Shown in pieces: positions 32,886 to 46,059 of a DNA stretch of 64,000 nt. Each line of letters opens with the position of its first letter. Position 1 is the first letter of the stretch. Position numbers and translations under genes: made by a program. Origin of the DNA: Porodaedalea pini (lineage: Eukaryota > Basidiomycota > Agaricomycetes > Hymenochaetales > Hymenochaetaceae); contig NBAY01000059.1 of NCBI GenBank assembly GCA_002794775.1, positions 224,830 to 288,829 of the forward strand, in the 5' to 3' direction. Under the pieces are notes generated by a model. The model saw only the letters and a program-made list of their open reading frames with translations. It did not search any database and was not told where the DNA came from.

Positions 32886-35800
32886 TTAAGACAGGTGGAA
32901 GCACCCGACACCCTCCATTATAGCCGTCTCAAGCTTCTCACGCAAGACGTCCTTCGAGCTGTATTGTGGCAACTTCAGGTAGTTCACACATGTCATCACG
33001 CTCGGAAGGTAGTCGTCCGCAGTGAGGGGAGCCTCGTGTGGCTTGCGAACGACGGTGAACGGAGGACTCAGTCCTCGGAATCCTGTAAAAATGCAGTAAG
33101 CACTCAAATGTTTACGAAGAAAGTCAGCTATTAGTTTACCTCCGATGGGCAACTTTGGACTACCGGTGATAAACTGTAGGAAGCTTCTTCGTGATGGATC
33201 GTCGTACTCTGACATGATCGAAACTAGGTCACGAATGGCCGGGCTCTCCATATTGAAGCCATGGTCGGCCTTCATCGCTTCCATTAACGCTGCAACGCCG
33301 ATCAATAAACATATTAGACGCGAGAATCCATGAAATGTAATCTTACTCTCTATGCTCCAGTCCTCCTCAGCGCTACCGAACAAAACGCCCAACTCATCCG
33401 CAGAAAAGGCCTGCAAGTCGGAGACAGGGAATACTTTAGAAAAGCCTTCGCGAAACGCCTTCGCTTGAAGCTCAGCGCCATTGCCGATCGTAGCGTTGAT
33501 GATTTCCTGGATGTACTCCTTGACGTTATTCGCTGTGACCGCAATGTCCCTTCCTCCAGACCGCAACTCTATATCGTAACCAGGTAACGTGAAATCAAGC
33601 ATCAGGTCTTCAACAGAGCCAAGTTCCATCTAGAAAATTGCTCAGGTAAGAAACATGACCTCATAGAACTGACTTATTTAATTACTTTAACGTCATCACC
33701 ACCAGATGGCTGGACGTATGCTTCGAGCTTGGACAACGAACTCGCCAACGTAGGATCAACAAGCTTCCAAACACGTGAGTATCAGAATCAGCCGAAGTTT
33801 GTAAAGACTTACTCTCAGATTAGCGATAGTCAGCGGTACTTCCTCGCCGAGGATCATTTTGAGGAAGACTTTGTTGAACATCATGTCAATAATGCGTGAG
33901 TCTAGCATCGCCTTCGCAACAAACTGGCCGATGATTTTGAAGACGTAGGTGCGCTTCTCTCCACCATCACCAACGAGATCTGCAGATACCGGTGCAGGGA
34001 ATAGTCCAGTCGGATGATGAACATAGATGCCAGGATACGTCGCGTCCGCATCCCGCCAGATCTTCAGATCGCGCCTGGCAAACTCTCGCGATACCAAGGA
34101 GTAAAACTCAAGCGTCGGACCCAGCCCGGTTCCCACTTCATCGAAGTACTCGACCTCAAGGACTGAAGAGGACGACCCGTACAGTTCGAACACTTTGAAG
34201 GCAGACTCCAGGATGTGTTTTCTCGAAATGCGCACTTTCTGCCTCTGCAGACGCCCAAGGAAGCCGAGCTGATCATCTCTGCGTGATGCCTCCTGCGCGC
34301 GATTCTGGCTTTGCCACTTGAGGATTAGACGTGCATAGCCGAAGGAGGTCGACTGAAGGAAGGAGAATCGGGTAGAGAAAGGGAATAGGAAGGGGAAGTG
34401 GAGTGGAAGGTCCATTGCCCATTCCGGAAGGCAAGAACTCGCTACAATCATCGGTTCTTCCAGCTGCCGAGTTAACTTTGCCGTCAGCTTGTTGTTGATG
34501 AAAGCGGTTTCGGGCAGTGTCTGCGTGCCAGAAGAGCCCTCAAGAGCCTCGGCATTTAGTCTATGCAAGACGCGGAGCAGTTTCAAGATCTTCGAGTGCG
34601 GCGCATCGTTCGGAAGAGATGCCAAGGATGAAACAGGAGACCTGCCTCGCGAAGCCGTCTCGCCCGTATCTTAACGAATATAGATCAGTCAAAAGAAGCA
34701 AAATAACAGTATTCTAGCTCACTTTCAGGAGGCTGCATAGGCCCCGACACCTTTCTGTACTTGACAGGGAAAACCGATGTATAGAGCATAGACAAAGGGA
34801 CGGAGTTACCTGGAGCTTTGCGCGATTCTTGCTGATGGATAGCGCCGTAGATCGTCATATCCAAAGGCAGGACGTGGCCGTCCATAGAAAACTCCAGATG
34901 CCAGTCGGTTGGTTTGCTCTTCAGAGCCGTCGCATAAGAAGGCTTGTGAACCGCTGAGCTCGCTGAAGGGCCTGCAGCAGGCGCAGCTAAGTTGGGTGTT
35001 GCTACGCGAGTTCCATCCGGCGTTTGCGCCTCGATCTTAGAGCCATCTGCAAAAGCAAGTCAGAACCAATATCAAAAGATGAAAGGTTAACACACCATCA
35101 GCAACCGAAAGAGTGACAGTCTTCTCGGCAGTACCACCATCTTCATCATCCAGATCGTCTTCAAAGACCTGGTTTAACGCGATAAGCTGACAGTCATCCT
35201 AAGATGAAGGAAGCTTACCTCTGCATCCACATCAGCATCCATGAAGTCACCTTCGGAATCCTCATCTTCATCATTAGTCGATGTCCCACCGCCGGCTAGG
35301 TCACCCAGCAAATCCTTTTGCGAGGTCGACGTCGCCTCCTTCCCCTTGACTTGAGCAGAAGCGACAACGGTGGATGTAGAAGCGACGGAAGGGGGCGTAG
35401 CAGCCGAGCCGGACGCTTGCGCATTGGCATTCTCTGATAATGATCCCGCCGAAGCCTTTGCACTGAGACGAAGGCTACGACGACGCTCCGGTCTTGATCC
35501 CGATTCACCGGAAACATCTCCTGGTTGTACTTGTGGCGGTGGTGGTGGAGCAGTCAAAGAGCTAGGGAGTCCGGCCAGCCCACCAGCTGCTAAGATCTCC
35601 GGCGGAAAACGTCCAGCAGCTAGGGCCGATAGCATTCCCGATAACCTGGAGCCTGTCATCGAAGAAAGTAGTCCAGTCAATCTTGGCCGAAGATAATCAT
35701 TCAACGCTTGGAAGGTTGCAATAGCGTGAATGGAAACCACTAGGTTACTAGCTGCTCCCCGTGACGTGTCCGAGCTGTCTTCGGGGATCAGCCGCAGCTT

Positions 35801-38800
35801 AATCTGACGTGCAAGCAGCGACGGCGTGCTGCGCTTCGAATCTACCGCGATGGATTGGTCAAGTGTCCGATATAGGAACAGGAATGACATGCTTACCTTC
35901 CATTCCGGACGCTATTGTAGTCACTTCAAAGGACTCCATGCGGGTCAAACTTTCTTGCAGCTTCTTAACAAACACACCCAAAGGAGATGGACCAGCGGAC
36001 TTCTCATCCCTAACAGCAGCCAGGTTCTCCATTATTAGCTCCTGCCGACGGCTGACATTAACTATAGGAGACACATAAGCAAACGATCGAGACGCTATCC
36101 AGTTTAATTGCTTACCAGCATGATCCTTCGATGTTGCAAAGTCAAGCAAAGCATCAACAACACCGCTCTGCAGAAGCTCGAAGCTCGATACAGTAGTGTG
36201 ATGCGATGAAAAAATATGACCCAACCCCTCCAAAGTCTCACTGAGCTGCTGCTCACTCGCGTCGTTTTGCGTAAGCCCTGACACTAAATGACGCAAACGA
36301 GCGAACGTCCCGTCCCCTTCAGCCTGAACATCGTTAGAAAGGTATCTGAGACGGATGACACGCGCGCGCAAAGTGTAAGCATCCTCAGGATCTAGCATAT
36401 GAGGACGCCGACTGCCTGCTGTCAGTGAGGTAGCCGGGGCGGGGGCGGGAATTGACGCTTCGGGGGTCTCAGAAGGAGGCACGACCTCATCTTTACTTTC
36501 TTCCTTGACCTTCTCTTTGTCCCTGTCCTTCAATCGCGGAGGAAGCGGGCGCGCAGCAAGCGTCTCGATCTCGTGCAGGACACCTTCTCTTCTGAACGAG
36601 GCCTTATAATCTGCGGGAGCCTTGCTTAGAAGGAGTTCGACCATCTGCAAGCCTCCGATCATGAGGTTCGGATTGTCCTTAGCCGACAGGATTGAACTAG
36701 CGAAGCTTGCAATCGGAACATTCTAAGACATGGTCAGTACGCATCAAGTCATTGACTGAAACATACAACCGACCTTCAAGGTGCGTTTCAGTTGTTCCTC
36801 GTCTTGGAAACAGATAGCCTTCAAAAGGGAAGTCAAAGACTTGAGCCTCACAGGAACAGAAACGCTAGCGGTATAGACATCGACTAGAATCGGGACCATC
36901 GGGGTGATAAAGCGATTCACGACTTGCTCATGCTGACGAAGTAGAGTGGCTCGGTCAATCGTGATATCTCCCGCGGAAGCACCGGGCAACGGAAGACCTC
37001 GGGGTAGATCAGGCACCTCCGTGGTAGAAACAGCGGCAGGCGTTGCAATGTCATCGTCCCCGGGAGTGTAGGGCCCACCTGTCGGAGTGTGCGCCCGCGA
37101 GGAGGACGGAGACTGCCCACCAGGAAGAGAGGCGACCGAGTTGGCCGCTGCCGCTCGAGCAGCAGCTCGCTCAGCTTTACCCTTCGCTTTTATTATGCGA
37201 TGAAGCGCCTTTTCTGAATAGCCTTTATGGTCGAACGTGCCATCTGTGAGACCTGTCAACAGATGAACAAGAATGGCTACATGAGGGACTCACCCTTCGG
37301 GAGAGGCGGCATGAGCTCAGTGACGAGAGTAAGGGCTTCTTCGACCTGTTCCTTGGGTCTGTGGGCGAGATTCTGCATAACGGTCATATCCGCCAGACCA
37401 CCGCCAAGACCCTGACCGGAAGCACTGTCGCCCTGCTCTGCACCATCGCCCATCGAAGGTGGTAATACACCAGTTAAAATTTGATAGATAGTCGTCACGA
37501 TGTCGGCCTGCAGGAGAGCCAAGGCGATCGTCGGGCTAGCTTTGGCAGCCGTGCCCATGACTTTGACCAACTGCGTGTAGGTGCTCGCCGAGATGAGAGG
37601 TGACCCTCCAGCTGGCAGAAGCAAGACGTTCACCGCTCGAATGAGTTCTGTATCCACAAGCACTTCGAGTTTATCAGCATGCGAGCGATGGTAAGACTCG
37701 ATGACTCTGATCACACACAGAGCCGCGTAGTCGACAAGTTTTTGATCAGCATAACCTAAGCAGTTGCGTATAATTGGCCAGACATCCTTGATCATGGAGA
37801 AATGATCAGGTGAGAAGTTGCGACAGCAATTCGCTGCAGCCTGCAATGCTGTACGTTGGACAGCGATGGAAAAGAAATCCAAGAAGTTCAGAAGTGCAGC
37901 TAAGCCACCCTCGCGTACGATTGCGCTGGGGTATTCCTCTGATATCTTCTCGAGAGTCTACACGAAAAAAAATAAGCAAAAGGCGAAAGGATAGCCCAAG
38001 TTATTAGGAAGCTTACAAGGAGCGTCTGTTCAGCCAAGTCGATGTACGAGATCTCAAGTAACTTGCTGCAGAGAACGGGGATCGCACCATGATAGACGAG
38101 AGTATGTCCGCAGCCAGGAAGTGCTTCCATGAGATTGGCGAGACAACGACAGGCCAGTAATTGCGATTCCAAATTTTCGTCTCCTGGAAAGGCGCCACCC
38201 GAGCTCATTGCGAGTGCCGTTGCGAGCGCCGCATCTTCATCCGTGTTTTCACCATCGTCATCACCTTCGTCCTGAGCCGCTTCGCCACCACTCCCTCCGA
38301 GTACACGTACGAGCTCTCTGACAAAGCTTTCGATCTGGAATGAGCCTGCAAGAGTGTCCTCAGTGCTGATGCTCAGAAGCTCGCTGAGCTCTTGGAGCGC
38401 AATCAGCCTCGTAGTTGCATCAGCGGAGGGTTTAATGTTGTTAAGCAGAGTTCGTAGACGAGTGTTCAGCTGACTCATAAACCCTCCAATACGACCGAAG
38501 TCAAACATCGCCATCGTCTCCTCAAGCGTGCGGCGAGACTCAGGAGAAGCCTCGGCGGGAGGCGGCGCTACCTGTTTTTCGTCTTCTTCGTCATGTCGCT
38601 CATCATCACTCTTCTCCACCTTGTCTTCCTCGCTACGCTGATCCTCATCATCCCCCTGCATAGGCTCATCGTGGTCGTGCGCACTCACGCCATAATCAAC
38701 ATCCATCATCTCCTCGTCATCGTCGGGTCGAGAGGGTCCTGGTGCCGAGATAGCCTTGGCCTTCGCCACATTCTTGCCTTTCGGCGGTGACCTTGCAAAG

Positions 38801-39443
38801 AAATGGTATGAGTACATCAAAATGACACTCGAACACCTCAAACAACACTCACTTTAATTTCTTCGGCATCTGAGTTGTCGGGTCCTTCTTAGATCGGCGA
38901 ACTCGCTTTGAAGAATAAGGCGTAGACCCGTCCTCAGAGATAGATTCGGGGACAGCGCGCTTCTTTCCCTTATAGTCTTTCGCTGGTTCGTTGATGATTA
39001 AGGCGGCAGTGGTTGGCGGAAGAGTGGCGCGTTTTGTTCTGACATTAAATATTCTGTCAGTAAGCCGCCCAACAGCAAAGAAAGAGGCCCGCAATGCGAA
39101 GATCGCTCACCTCTTACTTGCGCGGATGGGAGCGGATGCAGAATCTGTAAGAGCTTCTTTGGCCTTACCTTTGCCTATATGGTCACGGCTGCGTCTCTGC
39201 ATTGCACCGGACCAATCTCTGTCAGCAAATCTGCGCAAAATAATATACATGATATTAAATACACACAGAATTTTGATCAATGGAATGGTCTTGTTGCTCC
39301 TTTTCTTTCTCTTTTGCTGCTTTGAGACGAGAGCTTGAGCGTAGCGGTGCCCTGTCGCTGAGTATGGCGTTCGATGAAGGCGATGCGGCCTGCGTGTGGG
39401 ACGATGAACTCGACGCTGCCTGATGATGTCGTTCGAAGTCCAT
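32886..39443 (-). CDS. HECT-type E3 ubiquitin ligase, Ufd4/TRIP12 family
   Basis: A large multi-exon gene starting MDFERHHQAASSS at 39443. The N-terminus is Ser/Lys-rich with an acidic tract (DDDEEMMDVDYG). Armadillo-type repeats follow from about 38500 to 36700 (LESQLLACRCLANLMEALPG, AVQRTALQAAANCCRNFS, CLGYADQKLVDYAALCVI), the region that reads degrons in Ufd4/TRIP12. A long low-complexity middle runs from about 36500 to 34700. The HECT domain begins near 34450 (ILKWQSQNRAQEASRRDD; EYFDEVGTGLGPTLEFYS). The catalytic Cys is in SVMTCVNYLKLP, codon 32988-32990, and the C-terminus is GCFHLS with the conserved Phe near the end. The family ubiquitinates N-degron and ubiquitin-fusion substrates. 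The catalytic region is complete. Confidence 0.92.
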
Positions 39444-40328
39444 TGAATTCAGGCCGCCATCGACCTATACGGTGAGCTTAACAATAACCAGAGAAGTGAT
39501 GACCGTCGTCGACGTCGCGGTCGTCGCGGTCACAGGCTGAAGTAAGGACGCGAGTGTTCTGTATTCGGTGCTGCATGTAAAGGGTCAATGGTGATCCCCG
39601 TGCTTCTTTCTCACGCGTTCTTAGTGTGGCGTTTCGGTTTCGAACTCTGTGGAAGCATGGCATTTCTACTTAATGTAACTCTAAATTGAAATAAAAGGTT
39701 AGTAGGGAAACAGAATAATAGGCATATATTACAGCTGTGAAAATAACAGGGAACTTATATATAAAGGTAAAGTAAGAAGATGTTTTCATATTCAGATGAG
39801 TGAGAGGAGGGGAGAGGAAGCAACATAGCAAAGGAGAAGCAAATTGCTAAAATTATGAAGCTAGTTTAGTTGTCATAAATGGGTTATATAGATTCAATTA
39901 TTTTGCAGAGACCTAAGGTAAATTAGTAGCAATTAATTTGTAGAGATTTGTGCAGAAAAAGGCAAAGTAGCTTGGCAAAGGAAGGAAAACAATAACTGAA
40001 ATTTATGAAGCGTTAGGTTTCAGAAAGGAGCAGAATAGGTTCAATTATTTATGCAGAGAGCTGAGGTAAATTGGTAGCAATTTATTTTAATTTGTGGTGA
40101 TTTTAATTTTGTGAGACAGGGAGTGACAAATAGTGAGCTGCCGATTTTTGAAGGATCAGTGACTAAGCTGTCGATGACATTGCTTGATCGAGCGATTGCC
40201 TTTTCGATATTACAGGTAAGCGTCTCGAAAAGGTTGTGTCACTGGCAAAACCACAGAGGCTTGTTACTAATACTATGTTAGATTGGGGATGTTTTGTCCG
40301 CGTCTACTATTATACAGCACTACCTGGT
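39444..40328. other. AT-rich intergenic region with a two-copy tandem duplication
   Basis: This 885-bp region lies between the HECT gene start and the 3' end of the aminotransferase gene. It contains two imperfect direct copies of about 130-150 bp (39837-39966 and 39973-40120). No gene was seen. Confidence 0.55.
39837..40120. repeat. Imperfect tandem duplication, two copies
   Basis: Shared landmarks in the same order in both copies are GCAAAGGA, ATTATGAAG/TTTATGAAG, TTCAATTATTT, GCAGAGA, GGTAAATT.GTAGCAATT and TTTGT.G.GATTT. The spacing between corresponding landmarks is about 137 bp. Divergence by eye is substantial, so the duplication is old. Confidence 0.6.
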
Positions 40329-42105
<1,777 letters not shown>

Positions 42106-42644
42106 GGCTAAGTGTATGTGGTTCTCTGAATCGATCAAGCTGGCTATTTATAAAGCTCTAACGCGCCGATAACCTGATTTTATCCTTGAACTTATCCGAA
42201 GTGTATACGGCTAAGCTGGAAGTTTGTTGAGTTCAGTCGCGATAACTTGTTTTTATCCTTAACTTATCCGATGACTCGGATCGACCAATTTTCGCCGTTT
42301 TAGCCCGGCCTCCTCGTTAGACCGCTGTAGGGCACGATCTTGTCGCCTAACGATAGGGCGTCACTGTCAGCTTTCAGGCCGTTCAAAGAATATCAATGTT
42401 GCCGAACAACGCCTTGGTCATATCGGAGATAACAGAACGATAAATATTAATATTAATGCTTTTGGCACGCATTTTGATCCAGACCAACTACTCAGTACAG
42501 TCCAATTAAGGACAACGTTTCTTTACAACGTATCAAAGCTCAAATAAAACACGAAAAGAGAAGAAAAGAACGCTACAGCCTTCTGAGGCGCTGTCCCGAA
42601 GCGAGTACAGTGTCGAAATTCAGAGGGTAGAGAGGCAAAAGAAC
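42106..42644. other. Promoter side of the aminotransferase gene and tRNA 3' flank
   Basis: It contains TTTATAAA at 42147-42154 for the aminotransferase gene. Two similar words, GATAACCTGATTTTATCCTTGA and GATAACTTGTTTTTATCCTTAA, about 75 bp apart (near 42168 and 42240), form a short direct repeat. No gene was seen. Confidence 0.5.
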
Positions 42645-42750
42645 GGGTTTGACCGAGGATTGAACTCGGGGCCTCTCGCACGTATCAGTGAATTAAATTC
42701 ACTGGAGAGTCTGTCCCTAAGCGAGAATCATACCACTAGACCATCAAACC
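42645..42750 (-). tRNA. tRNA-Pro (anticodon AGG) with a 34-nt intron
   Basis: The minus strand reads GGTTTGATGGTCTAGTGG at the 5' end. The acceptor stem GGTTTGA pairs with TCAAACC. The D-arm A-box is TGGTCTAGTGG, the anticodon stem is CTCGC with GCGAG, the loop is TTAGGG, and the B-box is GAGTTCAATCC. The intron lies one base after the anticodon, the canonical site, and contains a small hairpin (CAGTGAAT TTA ATTCACTG). After removal the RNA is 72 nt including the discriminator base. A TTTT run follows on the minus strand (42636-42640 region), fitting RNA polymerase III termination. Confidence 0.93.
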
Positions 42751-43522
42751 ATAAAGATTTTGTCTTAAATCAAGGTCATGAGTGCATGACGCTATGCAAA
42801 GGCTTGTGAACCCCCTGGCGAATTGACTGACTGATGGAATTGGGTATGCAGTTAACAATCAGGGGAGTTCCCGCACAGGGCTGATCCATTGATCCATTTC
42901 AATTCTTAGTTAGAGGCACATATCACCCTCTCTCACCTCTCCCTCTCCATCCCTTCTATCTAGTCCTGCAGATTGTGTAATCCCTAACAAGGAATCATAC
43001 TACTAGACCATCGGGCCTTATATATTTTGGGCATTATTATGTTATTGTGCACTAAAATACAGAAGCTTCTCTCTTTACAATGACCACGGTCCATCTACTG
43101 TTAGGTTGCGACGTGAGCTCGTCTCGCCACGATACCCTGTCCTCGCCCTCTCTACGGGAATTAGAGTCGGACAAAATCTTGCAACTTACAACATTCAAAA
43201 TCGATCAGAGGGATGATTGCAAGAATATGAAAGGCATGGATTAAAATGCAATTACATGGGTTTAGCAAGTAACGACTGGATGTGCGGACCACCACCAGGT
43301 GGCTCAAATGAAATGAGGTTAAAAACTCGAAAGGAAGGGGATGCGTCCACTGGAAGGAGAGGATTTGACTCGGTGTCTATGAGGACTACTATAATAAGGA
43401 TGGGATACGAAACGAAGAAAAGAATAACAACTATGAATACACGATGTTATAAGTACAAGCAGAGTTAGTCTGATTCATGGTACTAGTGAGTGATTGGAAG
43501 CAGGAACAGGTCCTCACGCAGA
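42751..43522. other. Intergenic region with a tRNA half
   Basis: It contains the 5'-half copy of a tRNA-Pro at 42982-43017 and otherwise nothing recognised. Confidence 0.5.
42982..43017 (-). pseudogene. 5' half of a tRNA-Pro (truncated)
   Basis: The minus strand begins GGCCCGATGGTCTAGTAGTA and continues GATTCCTTGTTAGGG, which matches the first 36 bases of the intact tRNA-Pro gene 230 bp away, including the AGG anticodon. No pairing 3' half or B-box could be found in the following 150 bases, so it is a half-gene or decayed duplicate. Confidence 0.7.
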
Positions 43523-45007
43523 TCATAGTGCTCGAGCCTCCGCATGTTTATGATATCCAGGAGGCGGCACGTCGCCCGCACCCCGCTGTCCGCGTTGGTC
43601 GTGTAAACGATGGACCTCAGCCCGAAGCGTCGCAATCTCGTTCAGTAGCTGATGCTCCTCCGTCCGTTCCCTCACAATTTCTAGCCTCTTTCCTTTCCTG
43701 TTCGACTGCAAAGGATTCGGCATGGTGCGATCGCTCGGAGTGTGAGTCGGGGCTGCAGAAGGCGGTGAGAGTCTATCTCCTATTTCGTCATCCCGCCGGA
43801 AAGGACCCTTCTCAGGCAGAGATAGGACTGGCCTGGGCGCAACAATCTTTCCGTTGTCCGAGGTGGGCGGTACGACAGATAGGGAATCTGGCCGACTAGA
43901 ACCTAACGACAGGAAGTCCGCACTGCGTTGCCGTATTGAAACAACGCCTTGTTCCCTGTCGGAAGGCTTGTGTCCTGAGTCGTCGGCCGGTTTCGTAATA
44001 AACGGTGTCACATCGCTGTAGACGGCTTTACGTCGTCGCCGTCGTCGTACGCATAAAAGAGCGATAGCAGATATGATGAGTACAGCAACGCCTCCTCCTA
44101 TCGAGCTGCCAATAATTGCGTTTTGAGACGTCTTGGCCGAATTACTCGAGGATGACTGGTCTCCGCCTGCAGAGGGATTGCTGGTCTGCGAAGCAGTGGT
44201 GAATGACAACGGAGGAAGCAAACTGTCGGTGTGCGATGAAACTTGAGCGGATCCTGCAGTCACGGACTGTATGCCATTGACGGGAGTCGGTCCAGTAGAG
44301 CTCGATGTGCTCTTTGATGACGTCGAAGAAGACGAAGTTGTGAACGTCGAATCATCCCCACTCCTGCAGATATATTTGTCAGAAAATGATACTGGTAGAT
44401 AGCATGCCCACGTACGTATAAACCACGCGATCAAAGAGAGCGAGAGCCGAGCTGGTAGTTGCAACCGAAGTTATGACCAGTGTGTGTGCAGTATTTGGGA
44501 TGCTTCCGTTGGAATAAGCGGTTACGTTGTACTGAAAATCCGTACTCGTCGTAGGATTATGCACAAAAGAGCCCACGACGTCCCCGTCTAATGAGAATGT
44601 CAGATTAGTGAAAGTCACCGCGCTCCCCGCTTGGTTCGCCAAGACAAAGAATGCGTAAACTGCAGAACCTGCGCGCGAATAGTGTCAGATCCATATTCAG
44701 CAGACGAAGAAAAAAGCGCACCCGTGAAGTTAATTTCGATAGTATATGAGCCGTTTCCCGGTGCGAGGGTCGAGTCATGCCATGTACTAGCGTACGTCTT
44801 AGAGAGATCCAGCTTGAAATGACAGGTCGAGCAGGACGCTCCTTGATTCCATACACCGGCCGGAGAATAGGTTGGCATCGCCCCCGTGCTCGCATCGCCA
44901 TTCTGATCGTCAATGGTCACATTGGTTGAAGCCGCCACCGAAGACAACAGCAATGAAACCAACGAAAAGATTATTAGGATTGAGATACGAGTGCGCAAAG
45001 GGACCAT
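43523..45007 (-). CDS. Secreted/membrane protein with Cys-containing ectodomain, Ser-rich stalk and one membrane segment
   Basis: The start MVPLRTRISILIIFSL at 45007 gives a signal peptide. The ectodomain begins NVTIDDQNGD and has CSTCHF, TWHDST and an INFTG to AVYAFF junction over an intron. SFSLDGDVVGSF-type wording and HTLVI follow, and it ends FDRVVYT. After the last intron comes a Ser/Thr-rich stretch of about 100 residues, a membrane helix (SSIGGGVAVLIISAIALLCV), a stop-transfer RRRRRRK, and a cytoplasmic tail of about 150 residues ending in a short coiled-coil-like part (HQLLNEIATLRAEVHRL). This fold type is repeated many times in Agaricomycete genomes but has no assigned function I know of. 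A paralogue lies at 48810-49727. It could be a wall sensor; that is a guess from architecture. Confidence 0.8.
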
Positions 45008-46059
45008 CCTGTCTAGCGTGATCTGCAAGCTAGCATTGCAAGAGAGTCAAAGAGAGTGGTAGTGGTGAGCTTGACCCCCTTGAGATCGTCACCGCAGTTG
45101 GAGTTAGGAAACGTTCGGAGAGCAGGACCATCGGACCTAGCCCGCTCGGGATTATAACGAAATCTGGGGCACAACACAGATGGGGAGAGTATGGCCGTCG
45201 TTTAAACTGTGATCAACAGCGCACATAGCAGCCGCACATGATATATCACAGAAGCCTGCTGCGCCACCGGTAAGACGAAATCTAGTCCAAGCGGATAAAA
45301 AAAAAGTAAGCCGAAAACATCAAAACAGTAGAGAACACCGCAAGCACTGTCAACGACTTACAAGTCCTTAATTCCCTCTGAAAATCCCCCAGTCGCAGAC
45401 AGTGATCGAGCTCAGCTCTTCTTGAAACCAAGACAGGTGTGCGACAGGTCCATACGTGGTCCAAAGTCGTGCTCGATAACGGCAACCACTTCATATCTGT
45501 CGAGTGCTCCCGACAGTCCCCCGGAAGACTGCAAGGGGATGCTTCGCGGCAAACGTACCACTTATGTCGGCTGTCCCTTTTAGCCGAAAGACCACTGTCT
45601 GCAAAGACGGTTCGTTTCAACATGCAAGTCAATTCTACGTGTCGCCAGTATTAAGTATGTCTTTTGAAGCACCTCGGTAGTCTGATCAGAACTTCAAAGC
45701 ACAGAGTTTAACATTGAGCTTGCAATCGTGGGAACAACGCACCTGACTCGGCGACAAAGCTACGTCATTCGAGTCTCGAATCCAATAAGAATGTAGAACC
45801 GATAAGATAGCATGAAAGTAAATTAGAGACTATTCTGTACGCTATCCGAGTCCCAGTCAGCAACTCCAGAGCTGCATATTCAAGTATAAAATTCCACGTC
45901 CAACACAGCCGTACCCCTCTATCTACCGGTCCCCCGGCCTTGGCCTCAACCATCACGTTCAAATTAAACGACCGTAAACCCTTGTGGCACTGGACGTACG
46001 TGTCCGTTACGGCGAAAAGAATGTGGGAATGTGTCTGGTGCCAGGTATGTTGGTAGTTT
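45008..46059. other. Intergenic region, no gene seen
   Basis: About 1.05 kb between the membrane-protein start and the 3' end of the DnaJ gene. Frames up to 116 codons occur without motifs. Confidence 0.45.
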
